DNA from: CATOSP01 sp965216155 | GTDB taxonomy: Bacteria > Chloroflexota > Dehalococcoidia > Lucifugimonadales > UBA3495 | DNA length: 64,000 bases | Direction: 5' to 3' | Assembly (NCBI GenBank): GCA_965216155.1 | Contig: CBDCFD010000005.1 | Location: forward strand, 248,001-312,000 | Shown here: positions 1 through 8,043 of the stretch, in pieces | Layout: each line of letters opens with the position of its first letter | Numbering within the stretch: position 1 is the stretch's first letter | The notes under the pieces: generated by a model | Told to the model about the DNA's origin: nothing | What the model saw: only the letters and a program-made list of their open reading frames with translations | The model's database searches: none | Program-made: the position numbers and the translations under genes

Positions 1-368
1 AGCTTTTTCCCGGCTATATCCTCGTACAGATGTCTATGGATGACGAAAGCTGGTACGCCGTACGCAACACCCCTGGCGTCACCGGGTTTGTATCCAGCGA
101 GGATGAGTCCGACAAACGCCCCAAGCCGGTCCCACTGGAGGATAAGCAGATAGATGACATCCTCCGGCAGGTGGAAGCCGGACCCACCCGCATCAAGATC
201 GGTCTCGCCCAGGGTGAGACGGTCCGGATTACCGAAGGGCCATTCGTGGATTTCATCGGCGCGGTCAGCGATGTTGATGAAGCCAAAGGGAAGGTCCGCG
301 TGTTGGTCTCCTTTTTTGGTAGGGAGACTCCTGTAGAATTGGACTTCTTGCAAGTGGAAAGGATCTAG
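1..368 (+). CDS. nusG: Transcription termination/antitermination factor NusG, 3' part
   Basis: The gene enters from the left edge. The reading frame is open from base 3 and begins with LFPGYILVQM, the conserved NusG N-terminal (NGN) segment, so the ATG codons at 30 and 36 are internal. The C-terminal KOW domain is clear (GETVRITEGPFVDFIGAV) and the protein ends in LQVERI. NusG binds RNA polymerase and links transcription to Rho and to ribosomes. It sits 9 bases before rplK, the usual bacterial order secE-nusG-rplK-rplA. Only about 121 residues are visible; the first third of the protein is outside the window. Confidence 0.95.
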   Translation, partial: LFPGYILVQMSMDDESWYAVRNTPGVTGFVSSEDESDKRPKPVPLEDKQIDDILRQVEAGPTRIKIGLAQGETVRITEGPFVDFIGAVSDVDEAKGKVRVLVSFFGRETPVELDFLQVERI

Positions 369-377
369 GGAGCCGCA

Positions 378-806
378 TTGGCAAAAAAATTAAGAGCAAT
401 CATCAAGTTGCAACTGAACGCCGGTAAGGCTACCCCCGCGCCCCCCGTCGGGCCCGCATTGGGTGCCCACGGGGTTAACATAATGGGCTTCGTCAAAGAG
501 TACAACGCCCGTACCGCGGACCAGGCCGGCACCATCATCCCGGTGCATATCTCCGTATTCGAGGATAGGTCCTTTACCTTTGTTACCCGCACTCCTCCCG
601 CGTCGGAACTTCTCCGGAAGGCGGCCTCCGTTGACAAGGGAGCATCGGACCCTGGACAAGGCAGGGTGGGAAGCGTAGACCGTGACTCCTTGCGAGAGAT
701 AGCGCAACTGAAATTAGTCGACCTTAACGCCTCTTCTGTGGAACAGGCGATGAATATCATCGAGGGTACCGCCCGGAGTATGGGCATCGAAGTCGTTGGA
801 GATTAA
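378..806 (+). CDS. rplK: 50S ribosomal protein L11
   Basis: A 142-residue L11 of normal length. The N-terminus MAKKLRAIIKLQLNAGKATP with PPVGPALG and GAHGVNIMGF is diagnostic, as is the C-terminal rRNA-binding part ending in GTARSMGIEV. L11 binds the GTPase-associated centre of 23S rRNA. The start is TTG at 378, chosen because family homology begins exactly there; GGGAG lies a few bases upstream, overlapping the nusG stop. rplA follows after 2 bases, so the two are translationally coupled. Confidence 0.97.
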   Translation: MAKKLRAIIKLQLNAGKATPAPPVGPALGAHGVNIMGFVKEYNARTADQAGTIIPVHISVFEDRSFTFVTRTPPASELLRKAASVDKGASDPGQGRVGSVDRDSLREIAQLKLVDLNASSVEQAMNIIEGTARSMGIEVVGD

Positions 807-808
807 AC

Positions 809-1525
809 GTGGTTAAACACAGCAAGCGCTACGCCGCAGTTGCGGAGAAGGTGGACCCGGAGGCTCTGTACCAGCCCGATGACGCCATCAACCTGGTCAA
901 GGAGCTTTCCACAGCCAAGTTTGACGAAACCGTGGAGATTCACCTCCGCACCGGCGCGGACCCGCGTCATGCCGACCAGATGGTCCGGGGCGTGGCAGGT
1001 CTGCCGCACGGACTGGGTAAGACCGTCCGGGTGCTGGTGTTTGCGGACAGCGAAGCCGCGGAGATCGCCCGGGAGGCTGGTGCGGATTTCGCTGGCGAGG
1101 ATGAGCTGATAGCACAGGTGGAAGGTGGTTGGGCCGAATTCGACGTCGGCTTGGCGGTGCCCCAGGTCATGCCCAAGATTGGCCGCTTGGGACGGGTGCT
1201 GGGCCGCCGGGGCCTGATGCCGAACCCCCGCTCCGGCACCATGGTGCAACCCCAGGACCTTCCGAGGGCGATTCGCGAAGCCAAGGCAGGCAGGTTGGAG
1301 TACAGGACCGACCGCACCGCCATCATCCACTGCCCCATCGGCAAGGTCAGCTTCGAGACTCCGCAGTTGATCGACAATCTGGCAGCGCTGATGGACTGCA
1401 TCATGAGAGACAAACCCGCCGCAGTAAAGGGGGCATTTCTTCGATCGGCTTACATGACGTCGTCCATGGGACCCAGTGTACCGGTCGACCTGGCCACCTT
1501 GCAGACATTGGCGCCCCCGGAATAG
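809..1525 (+). CDS. rplA: 50S ribosomal protein L1
   Basis: A 238-residue L1, usual length 225-240. It has the two-domain L1 pattern: N-terminal HSKRYAAVAEKVD, the HLRTGADPRHADQMVRG segment and GRLGRVLGRRGLMPNPRSGT in the middle domain. L1 forms the mobile stalk near the E site and in many bacteria represses its own operon by binding its mRNA. The start is GTG at 809, two bases after rplK. An extended -10 promoter and an L10 leader follow the stop, so rplJL can be controlled apart from rplKA. Confidence 0.97.
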   Translation: MVKHSKRYAAVAEKVDPEALYQPDDAINLVKELSTAKFDETVEIHLRTGADPRHADQMVRGVAGLPHGLGKTVRVLVFADSEAAEIAREAGADFAGEDELIAQVEGGWAEFDVGLAVPQVMPKIGRLGRVLGRRGLMPNPRSGTMVQPQDLPRAIREAKAGRLEYRTDRTAIIHCPIGKVSFETPQLIDNLAALMDCIMRDKPAAVKGAFLRSAYMTSSMGPSVPVDLATLQTLAPPE

Positions 1526-1550
1526 ATTACCAGCGGTTTTCTGATATACT
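1523..1550 (+). promoter_or_regulatory. Extended -10 promoter ahead of the L10 leader
   Basis: TGATATACT at 1542-1550 is an extended -10 element (TG, one base, TATACT). A poor -35 match (TAGATT, 1523-1528) lies 16 bases upstream, which fits an extended -10 promoter. It starts transcription just before the L10 leader and lies directly after the rplA stop. Confidence 0.5.
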
Positions 1551-1563
1551 GAATAACAACATA

Positions 1564-1650
1564 ACGCCGAAGACAGCGGGTACCCGGTAACGGGGATTAA
1601 GGGGTTTCAGACCGCCCGCCTAGGCGCGACCGTAGCTGAGAGAGTTCTCG
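1564..1650 (+). ncRNA. Ribosomal protein L10 leader RNA
   Basis: Between rplA and rplJ lies a 177-base untranslated region. It holds the conserved L10-leader pattern: AGACAGCGGGTACCC, TTAAGGGGTTTC and ACCGCCCGCCTAGG, where CGGG and CCCG segments pair. In other bacteria the L10(L12)4 complex binds this structure and represses rplJL. Here the leader is followed directly by an intrinsic terminator, so repression by transcription attenuation is likely. The exact 5' and 3' limits are approximate. Confidence 0.75.
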
Positions 1651-1654
1651 CAAC

Positions 1655-1691
1655 GTTCTCGCGTCTCATATTTGGCGCGAGAATATTTTTT
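1655..1691 (+). terminator. Attenuator terminator upstream of rplJ
   Basis: TTCTCGCG (1656-1663) and CGCGAGAA (1676-1683) form a perfect 8-bp stem with a 12-base loop, followed by a T-rich run to 1691. It ends just 11 bases before the rplJ start, so any read-through control acts on rplJ and rplL. Position and form are those of an L10-leader attenuator. Confidence 0.8.
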
Positions 1692-1702
1692 GGGGGATAC
1701 AA

Positions 1703-2242
1703 TTGCCCACTCAAGCAAAAATGGACCGGGTGAACGAGCTCAAGGAAAAGCTGGAGCGGTGTTCCATTCTAGTGTCCACAGATTACTCGGGTCTTCCGGT
1801 GAACGAGGTCACCGAGCTCCGCAGGCAGATGCGAGGGGCTTCGATTGATTTCACCGTGGTCAAGAACAGCTTGATGAAGCTGGCCTGCGACGCGGCTGAT
1901 CGCCCTTCCGGGAAGGACATCGTCGGGGGTCCCACTGCCGTCGCCTTTGGGTACGAGCAGCCGGAAGTTGTGGCGAAGGCAATAACGGACTACATTCGCA
2001 CCGCCCGGTCCGCGCTGGCAATTCGAGGAGCGTTGCTTGGGCAGGACCAGACCCTGATGGCCGGCGAGGTTACCCGGTTGGCTGCTCTTCCTTCCCATCC
2101 CCAGCTCGTTGCTATATTGCTGGGCCAAATGCAAGCTCCCCTGCAACGGCTGCTTGGGGTGATGAACGGCCCGCTGCAAAACCTGGGAGGATTGCTCAAA
2201 GCCCGCATGGAGCAGCTAGAATCCGAGCAGCCGGAATCCTAG
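1703..2242 (+). CDS. rplJ: 50S ribosomal protein L10
   Basis: A 179-residue L10 of normal length. N-terminal pattern KMDRVNELKEKLERCSILVS, then DYSGLPVNEVTELRRQMR and VVKNSLMKLA are typical of the rRNA-binding domain; the C-terminal helix that carries L7/L12 dimers follows (PLQNLGGLLKARMEQL). The start is TTG at 1703 behind a GGGGG run at 1692-1696, which overlaps the base of the attenuator. L10 anchors the L7/L12 stalk and with it probably binds the leader upstream. Confidence 0.96.
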   Translation: MPTQAKMDRVNELKEKLERCSILVSTDYSGLPVNEVTELRRQMRGASIDFTVVKNSLMKLACDAADRPSGKDIVGGPTAVAFGYEQPEVVAKAITDYIRTARSALAIRGALLGQDQTLMAGEVTRLAALPSHPQLVAILLGQMQAPLQRLLGVMNGPLQNLGGLLKARMEQLESEQPES

Positions 2243-2285
2243 CCGGAGTCCAAACTAACTAAACGAATTTCGTGGAGGAAGCGCC

Positions 2286-2669
2286 ATGACCAAAGACGAG
2301 GTATTGACCGCGATCAAGCAGATGAATGTCCTGGAACTGGCCGACATGGTCAAAGCCCTGGAGGAGGAATTCGGCATCACCGCTGCCGCTCCTGTGGCCG
2401 TGGCCGCCGCTCCCGGTGGTGGCGCTGCGGCCGAGGCGGCTCCCGTCGAAGAAGAACAGACCGAGTTCGTGGTCAGCATCAAGGAGATCGGGCCCAACAA
2501 GGTAAACGTGATTAAGGCGGTCCGGGAAGTCACCTCCCTTGGTCTGCGTGAAGCCAAGGAGTTGGTGGAGTCGGCTCCCGCCGCAGTTAAGGAAGGCATC
2601 GTCAAGGACGAGGCCGACACCATCAAAGGTAAACTTGAAGGCGCGGGCGCAGTGGTGGAAATCGCCTAA
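2286..2669 (+). CDS. rplL: 50S ribosomal protein L7/L12
   Basis: A 127-residue stalk protein. N-terminal dimerisation domain (LNVLELADMVKALEEEFGIT is the expected region), an Ala/Pro/Gly-rich hinge at about residues 36-55, and the factor-binding C-terminal domain with KVNVIKAVREVTSLGLREAK. Starts with ATG behind GGAGGAAG. It lies 43 bases after rplJ, the standard rplJL order, and recruits elongation factor GTPases. Confidence 0.97.
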   Translation: MTKDEVLTAIKQMNVLELADMVKALEEEFGITAAAPVAVAAAPGGGAAAEAAPVEEEQTEFVVSIKEIGPNKVNVIKAVREVTSLGLREAKELVESAPAAVKEGIVKDEADTIKGKLEGAGAVVEIA

Positions 2670-2704
2670 CTGCCGCGGGTTGCCAGCGTCCTGGAGGGCA
2701 ATCG

Positions 2705-2944
2705 TTGAGCCGCCGCAAAGACGCGGAACGTTTCCAAAGGTTAAAGGCGCAGAACCCCGGCTACGTCGGGTTTCGCGGGGCTGAGATAGCGTCGGCCAGA
2801 CCGGTTCCAGTCATGGAGTCGGTGACATGTTCGGTGTGCAACCGGAAACGCAACGTGGACAGCAGCACCCTTCCGGCCGATAGGAATGATTACGTGTGCT
2901 TGAGGTGTCAGGAGGAGCCTGCTTCGGATCCTCCTGCCGGATAG
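2705..2944 (+). CDS. Small zinc-ribbon protein of unknown function
   Basis: A 79-residue protein with a TTG start at 2705 behind GGAGGG. The N-terminal third is basic (MSRRKDAERFQRLKAQ), followed by two CxxC pairs, CSVC and CLRC, about 24 residues apart: a treble-clef or zinc-ribbon layout that would bind one zinc ion. No named family is recognised. It lies 35 bases after rplL and before a hairpin at 2983, so it is probably the last gene of the ribosomal operon and might act on RNA or the ribosome (inference from context only). Confidence 0.65.
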   Translation: MSRRKDAERFQRLKAQNPGYVGFRGAEIASARPVPVMESVTCSVCNRKRNVDSSTLPADRNDYVCLRCQEEPASDPPAG

Positions 2945-2982
2945 CGCCGGAACATCCTCCGGCTGAGCCAAGCAAAGGTCCG

Positions 2983-3004
2983 GACCGGGGCACTTGTCCC
3001 GGTC
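2983..3004 (+). terminator. Hairpin after the ribosomal protein operon
   Basis: GACCGGG (2983-2989) pairs with CCCGGTC (2998-3004) across an 8-base loop; a T-containing tail (TTGGTCTGGTATCTTT) follows. The stem is strong but the U-tract is imperfect, so termination may be partial. Confidence 0.5.
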
Positions 3005-3162
3005 TTGGTCTGGTATCTTTAGATTGGCCGGTAATCGGACTCTTGGCCTCATCAACTGTCATTCGTATCCACAACACCGGTCCTCTTCCGCTCATATAGT
3101 GGCGTGAGTCGTGTAAAATGGGCGAGACCATTACCAAAACCTGCATCCTGGGGGGAGTTTGC

Positions 3163-3966
3163 ATGGATCTGGAGCTGGAAGGAAAAACCGCAATCGTCAC
3201 CGGAGCGAGCCGCGGAATCGGCAAGGCAATCGCCAGGGAATTGGCCTTGTGCGGCTGTGACGTTGTTATCTGCGCCCGGAACCTCGAAGACTTGGAACTC
3301 ACCGCCAAAGAGCTGTCCGAAGAGACGGGTAGACGGGTCGTGGCGATCACCGCCGACACCACCAACACCCCTCAAGTCGAAGCTATGGTTACCGAAACAG
3401 CGCAGCAATTTGGCCGCATAGATATCCTGGTCAACAACGCCGCTGCACCGGGCGGAATCGCCAGGGGTTCCCTGGAAAGTATATCCGACACCGATGTGCT
3501 GGACGACTTGAACACCAAAGTCGTCGGCTACCTTCGTTGCGCCCGGGCCGTCGCGCCCCACATGACACAGAACGGCTGGGGGCGCATCGTGAACATCGGT
3601 GGCCTGTCGGCGCGTAACTCCTCCGGGTCCAACGTAAGCGCGGGTGTCCGTAATTCCGGCCTAGTCAACCTGACCAAGTACCTGGCCCAGGAACTTGGGG
3701 CTTCCGGGATTACCGTCAATCTGATACATCCCGGCGCCACCCGCACCGAGCGCAGCGGTCCCGTCTATGAGGAGCAGGCCCGCCGGGAAGGGATTACCGT
3801 CGAAGAGGTTGAAGCCAGGGTGGCGGCCAACAACTCGACGAAACGCATTGTGGACGCCAGCGAGTTGGCGTACGTAGCAGCCTTCTTCGCCTCACCGAGG
3901 TCTATTGCCATAAGCGGTGAGGCCATCGCCGCTGGTGGTGGCGCCGGCTCAGCGGTCCATCATTAG
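3163..3966 (+). CDS. SDR-family protein lacking the YxxxK catalytic pair
   Basis: A 267-residue short-chain dehydrogenase/reductase. The Rossmann cofactor motif TGASRGIGKAIA and the NNAA motif (DILVNNAAAPGG) are intact. ATG at 3163 is chosen over 3118 because GGGGGGAG lies just upstream and homology starts at LELEGKTAIVTGASRG. The Ser region is present (NIGGLSARN), but where family members have Tyr-xxx-Lys this protein reads SAGVRNSGLVNLTK: neither residue is there. It may be from a divergent SDR branch with another mechanism. The EthD gene follows by 56 bases. Substrate unknown. Confidence 0.85.
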   Translation: MDLELEGKTAIVTGASRGIGKAIARELALCGCDVVICARNLEDLELTAKELSEETGRRVVAITADTTNTPQVEAMVTETAQQFGRIDILVNNAAAPGGIARGSLESISDTDVLDDLNTKVVGYLRCARAVAPHMTQNGWGRIVNIGGLSARNSSGSNVSAGVRNSGLVNLTKYLAQELGASGITVNLIHPGATRTERSGPVYEEQARREGITVEEVEARVAANNSTKRIVDASELAYVAAFFASPRSIAISGEAIAAGGGAGSAVHH

Positions 3967-4022
3967 TCCGCACGTTGACCAAGCCGTCATACCCTTAGCT
4001 GTGAACCACTTAGGAGGAACCG

Positions 4023-4337
4023 ATGATAAGAGTGACCTTCGCCTACCCCAACGATGAAGGCTCTAATTTCGATTGGGACTACTTCGCCGGCGCCCACCGG
4101 GAGATCGTCCATCGGGAGCTGGATTCTAGGGGAATGGTCAGCTTCGAGCAGGACAAAGGCTTGTCCGCTACTGACCCCAACGCGCCTCCTCCCTGGGTGG
4201 CGATAGCACACATGACTTTCAATACCGTAGAAGAGGTCCACCAGGCTTTCGTCGAGGCTGGCGGGCCGGTGTTGGGTGACCGGAGAAACTACACTGATGT
4301 AAGGCCGACTATTCAGATCAGCGAAATCTCCTCCTAA
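4023..4337 (+). CDS. EthD-family protein
   Basis: A 104-residue protein that fits the EthD family (dimeric alpha/beta barrel) in full length: VTFAYPNDEG at the start, an AHREIVHRELDSRG helix, and the end NYTDVRPTIQISEISS. EthD-type proteins occur beside oxidation systems for ethers and aromatic compounds; some relatives are decarboxylases or dehydratases. ATG at 4023 is preceded by AGGAGGAACCG. It follows the SDR gene and precedes a strong terminator, so the two may form one unit. Substrate unknown. Confidence 0.8.
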   Translation: MIRVTFAYPNDEGSNFDWDYFAGAHREIVHRELDSRGMVSFEQDKGLSATDPNAPPPWVAIAHMTFNTVEEVHQAFVEAGGPVLGDRRNYTDVRPTIQISEISS

Positions 4338-4375
4338 CCCTCTCTCGCTCGGGTCATCTCCCCAAAACGCATTCC

Positions 4376-4418
4376 GCACCGGCTGGGCCAGCGATACCCT
4401 GGTCCCCCGGTGCTTTTT
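4376..4418 (+). terminator. Rho-independent terminator after the EthD gene
   Basis: GCACCGG (4376-4382) pairs with CCGGTGC (4407-4413), with an inner stem GGCCAG/CTGGTC, followed at once by TTTTT (4414-4418). A textbook intrinsic terminator. Confidence 0.85.
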
Positions 4419-4480
4419 AGCATCCTTGAACGGGTTAATATCTAGCACGATCTTGAGTCTAATCGAGGCTGATTTTAGAC

Positions 4481-5371
4481 ATGGCAAACTCAAAGCCCCA
4501 ATTGGGACTGGAAGAGCTTTCCCAGCGGTTGGTCGAACAATACTGGGACTTTTACCCTACTTCGGGCTCCCGAATTGGGAGGCACGAATACGATGGAAGG
4601 TTGCCCGACCTCTCCGCATCCAGCATCGGCCGCCGGGTGCGGCAATTGAAAGAAAGCATTGATTTCGTAGAGGCGAACAGCGGGCCTTCCGGCAGACAAG
4701 AAGAACGCTTGAGCCTTCGTCTCCTGGAGCTTTTCCTGCGAAGGGAGCTCTTTTCCCTTACCGAAATGCGCAACCTCCGGACCAATCCCATGCGCCAGGT
4801 GGGATACCTTGATGTCAGCGGGTATTTAAACCGTGACTATGCGCCCCAGGTTGACCGCGTCAGGTCGATGACCCGGGTGCTGGAGCAGGTGCCGGATTTC
4901 CTGGAAGTGCTCGCGTCCCATTTGAGTGATGGAATTGGCCGCCCGGTCTTGGATTCCAGCGTCGAAAGCTACTCCGGAATGGCCCGGTTCTACAGAGTAG
5001 TCCTTGGACAGGCCGCGCGGGAAGTATCCGACCCTGCGGTCAAGTCCGAGTTCGAACGTGCCAGGGAGGCCGCCGCCGCTGCGCTGGACAGTTTTGCTGC
5101 GGCGTTGGAGCAGCGTTGTGAAAATGCGCCGGAGGATTTCGCCATTGGGCCCGGGCTTTATTCGTCGATGCTCAAAACCGGTGAGGCTCTCGACGTTCCC
5201 CTGGCAGACCTCATAGCCATTGGAGAGGCTGACCTGGAGCAGAACCTTCGCAGGCTCCGAGAAGTTGCTGCGTCAATAGACCCCGGTCGGGGTGTTAGGG
5301 ACATTGTGGACGAAATCGGCCGCCATCACCCCTCCGCATCGGCCCTGGTCCCGGAAACTAGTGCGGTGTAA
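4481..5371 (+). pseudogene. DUF885 protein, 5' fragment, cut by IS630-type insertion
   Basis: N-terminal half of a DUF885-family protein (family members resemble zinc peptidases). The first 293 residues carry the typical start (LVEQYWDFYPTSGSRIGRHE, YDGRLPDLSA). Host sequence ends at the TA at 5359-5360; after that the frame runs into the insertion element and stops within four codons. Joining base 5360 to base 6528 restores one 553-residue reading frame (PETRNMLENIRQAV), so the gene was intact before the insertion. As it stands the fragment lacks the metal site and is unlikely to be active. Confidence 0.9.
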
Positions 5372-5380
5372 CTGAAGTTC
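5361..5380 (+). repeat. Left terminal inverted repeat of IS630-type element
   Basis: Begins GTGCGGTGTAACTGAAGTTC and matches the reverse complement of the right end (6506-6525) at 13 of 20 positions. Confidence 0.8.
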
Positions 5381-5439
5381 ATTGTAATAGTATTCGCGAT
5401 GAGGTATCCTCCGGGTTAGCAGCCCAGAGGAGGATGACC

Positions 5440-6528
5440 ATGGCAATCGGACGACCAATGCCGCCGCTAATTTTGGATGACGTGGAGCGTGAAACCTTGG
5501 AACGGTGGGTTCGTCGTCCGAAAACGGCGCAAGCTTTGGCGCTGCGGGCCAGAATGATTTTGGGCTGTGCCGAAGGCCGCAGCAATACCACGGTGGGCAC
5601 CGACCTGGGAGTGTCCGATGAGACGGTGGGGAAGTGGGGTTCTCGCTTCCTGGAACGGAGGCTGGACGGACTGCCGGACGAACCGCGCAGCGGACGGCCT
5701 CGAGCGGTTACCGATGACGACGTGGAGCGTGTTATTACGCTGACGCTGGAGACCGCGCCCCGGGACGCGACCCATTGGAGCACCCGGTCCATGGCCCAGC
5801 GCAGCGGGCTGAGCCACAACACGGTCAGCCGCATCTGGCGGGCCTTCGGATTGCAGCCCCACCGCACGGAGACCTTCAAGTTGTCGTCGGACCCCTTCTT
5901 CATCGAGAAGGTCAGGGACGTTGTAGGGCTATACCTGAATCCACCGGATCGGGCGTTGATCCTGTGCGTGGACGAGAAGTCCCAGATCCAGGCGTTGGAT
6001 CGCACCCGTCCGCTATTGCCCATGCGCCCGGGACAAGTGGAACGGCGCACCCATGATTACCTGCGTCACGGCGCCACTTCGCTGTTCGCCGCCTTGGACG
6101 CCAGGACCGGCAAGGTGATTGGTCGTTGCCACCAACGGCGCCGGGCCGTGGAGTTCCGCAAATTCCTCGATACCATCGAGGCCGAGGTGCCCGCCGACCT
6201 CGACGTCCACCTGATCGCGGACAACTACGCCACCCACAAGACGGCGCTGATCCGGAACTGGTTTGCCAAGCGGCCCCGCTTCCATATGCACTTCACACCC
6301 ACCAGCGCCTCCTGGCTGAACCTGGTGGAGCGCTGGTTCGGTCTGCTCACCGAAAAGCAGTTGCGCCGCGGCGTGCATCAGAGCAGCGCCGAACTGGAGA
6401 CTGCCATCTACCGCTACCTGGACGTCACCAACGAAGACCCCAAACCTTTTGTCTGGACCAAGACCGCCGACCAAATCCTGGCCAACGTCGCCCGCTTTTG
6501 CCAGCGAACTTTGAATACAGGACACTAG
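5440..6528 (+). CDS. IS630-family transposase, intact
   Basis: A DDE transposase of 362 residues. N-terminal helix-turn-helix region (TVGTDLGVSDETVGKW), a second HTH (RSGLSHNTVSRIWRAFGL), then the catalytic core: Asp in ILCVDEKSQIQ (about residue 178), Asp in IADNYATHK (about 261) and Glu in WLNLVERWF (about 297), a DD35E spacing. ATG at 5440 is preferred over 5434 because GAGGAGG (5427-5433) touches 5434 but sits six bases before 5440. The stop TAG uses the right TA target duplication plus the next host base, so the element itself carries no stop codon. Confidence 0.95.
   Translation: MAIGRPMPPLILDDVERETLERWVRRPKTAQALALRARMILGCAEGRSNTTVGTDLGVSDETVGKWGSRFLERRLDGLPDEPRSGRPRAVTDDDVERVITLTLETAPRDATHWSTRSMAQRSGLSHNTVSRIWRAFGLQPHRTETFKLSSDPFFIEKVRDVVGLYLNPPDRALILCVDEKSQIQALDRTRPLLPMRPGQVERRTHDYLRHGATSLFAALDARTGKVIGRCHQRRRAVEFRKFLDTIEAEVPADLDVHLIADNYATHKTALIRNWFAKRPRFHMHFTPTSASWLNLVERWFGLLTEKQLRRGVHQSSAELETAIYRYLDVTNEDPKPFVWTKTADQILANVARFCQRTLNTGH
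6506..6525 (-). repeat. Right terminal inverted repeat of IS630-type element
   Basis: Read on the minus strand it begins GTGTCCTGTATTCAAAGTTC, paired with the left end at 5361-5380. Confidence 0.8.
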
Positions 6529-7309
6529 GAACATGCTGGAAAATATCCGGCAAGCCGTGATCGACCTCGACCTAATCTCCGTGCCGTCGGAAGACCGTTG
6601 CCAGGTTGTGGAACCCCCCACATATATGCGCTATGCGTTTGCGGCAATGGACAGCGCGGGAGCATTGGAGGATCGGGCGACGGAATCGTTCTACTACGTT
6701 ACGCCGGTGGAACAGGAATGGACACCACAACAACAAGAAGAGTGGTTGACCAACTTTAACTACGCAACTCTGAGGATCGTCTCCATCCACGAGGTATACC
6801 CGGGCCACTTCGTCCACCACCTGCACAACCGCTATGGGCGGCCTCTGCCCCTGATAAACCGGGTGGCGAGTTCCTACGCCTTCGTCGAGGGTTGGGCGCA
6901 CTACACCGAGGCGATGATGCTGGAAGGCGGTTACGGCGCGGACCAGCCGGAATTGCAGTTGACCCAGCTTTTGGAGGCCCTGGTCCGTAACTGCCGTTAC
7001 ATGTGCTCTCTGGGAATGCACACCCAGGGAATGACCCTGGAAGAAGCAAGTCGGTACTTCATGGAGAAGGCATTCATGGCGGAGCATCCCGCGCGGCGCG
7101 AAGCGCTTCGCGGGACGTTTGATCCGGGGTATCTCAACTACACGCTGGGGAAGCTGATGGTCCTGAAGATGAGGGATGACTACCGGCGTGAGCAAGGGGA
7201 CGAGTTCGCGCTAAAGGGATTCCACGACCGGTTGCTGTCCTACGGCGCTCCTGCGTTGCCCCTGCTGCGAGAGGCCATGTTGCGGCGCCCGGAGGGAACG
7301 CCGGTTTAA
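6528..7309 (+). pseudogene. DUF885 protein, 3' fragment with HExxxGH metal motif
   Basis: C-terminal half of the DUF885 protein. It carries HEVYPGH (about residue 381 of the rejoined protein) and the downstream FVEGWAHYTEAMM helix that supplies the third metal ligand in this family. An ATG at 6533 lies in frame only 5 bases past the element, so a 258-residue fragment could be made, possibly driven from the insertion. Without the N-terminal half it is probably not a working enzyme. The rejoined length of 553 residues fits the family. Confidence 0.9.
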
Positions 7310-7338
7310 CACTGAGTCCGGCGGTAACGCCCGTGTGA

Positions 7339-8043
7339 TTACGTGCGGAACGTGACCTTGCGGAAGGCTTCACCGTAAGTATAGTCTTGGCCGGCGGCCG
7401 CGCATTCCGCCGATTCCTTGACGAATGTTTCCACCTCTTCCACAGTGCGGCCGAACATCTGACTCTGGTGGACCATAACTGCTTTGACCTTCAGGTCGAG
7501 TGATGGCCCTATGTCGAAAAAGGTGTTGGGCGACTCGGCTCCCCAAAAGAGGATCGTAGCAGTCTTGTGAGGTTCCAGTCCTTCGTCCCTCCAGAGCTCC
7601 ACGAAATGGAGATGGTCTCTTGAGTAGGGGAACACGGCGTCCAAGGCTACCTGGCCCGCGATCCGGTTGTCCCGGTGCCATGCCAGGTTCTTGCGGTAAG
7701 GTTCGGGGCATACAACGACCTCGGGCCTGACCCGCCGGACCTGCCGTACCAACTCGCGCCGAAAATCCCTGGTGTCGTCCAACTCTCCGTCCGGGTGGTG
7801 AAGCTCCACCACTTCTTTGACTCCCAGGAGCTGGGCGGCTTCCCTCTGTTCGCGCTCTCTGATGACTCCAAGCTCGTGGCCGCTGGCATCTGGGTCGCTG
7901 GTCCCCTTACCGCCGTCAGTGCAGAGAACGTAATGCACCTCCGCGCCTTCGTTCACCCATGAGGCCACGGTCCCGGAACACCAGAACTCCGCGTCGTCCG
8001 GGTGCGGTATTACCACCAATACTCGCTGAGGGGTATCCTCCAT
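7339..8043 (-). CDS. PIG-L/LmbE family deacetylase
   Basis: A 234-residue PIG-L family protein. The zinc motif is at the start (VVIPHPDDAEFWCSGTVASW), followed by LCTDGGKG and the REREQREAAQLLGV helix, and the later HRDN motif in LAWHRDNRIAG, where many relatives have HxDH. Family members remove N-acetyl groups from sugars such as GlcNAc-inositol or N-acetylglucosaminyl lipids. Transcribed convergently with the DUF885 fragment; the next minus-strand gene upstream is absent, so it is probably a single-gene unit. The substrate cannot be told from sequence. Confidence 0.9.
   Translation of the reverse strand: MEDTPQRVLVVIPHPDDAEFWCSGTVASWVNEGAEVHYVLCTDGGKGTSDPDASGHELGVIREREQREAAQLLGVKEVVELHHPDGELDDTRDFRRELVRQVRRVRPEVVVCPEPYRKNLAWHRDNRIAGQVALDAVFPYSRDHLHFVELWRDEGLEPHKTATILFWGAESPNTFFDIGPSLDLKVKAVMVHQSQMFGRTVEEVETFVKESAECAAAGQDYTYGEAFRKVTFRT

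Larger units (their letters stand above)
5361..6525 (+). mobile_element. IS630-family insertion sequence, 1165 bp, TA target duplication
   Basis: A complete element between two TA dinucleotides (5359-5360 and 6526-6527). The ends are imperfect inverted repeats: 20 bases from 5361 match the reverse complement of 6506-6525 at 13 positions, beginning GTG and sharing TGTA and AAGTTC. It carries one intact transposase gene. TA target duplication and a DDE transposase of about 362 residues are typical of the IS630/Tc1-mariner group. Removing one TA plus the element restores the DUF885 frame exactly, so the boundaries are firmly placed. Confidence 0.93.
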
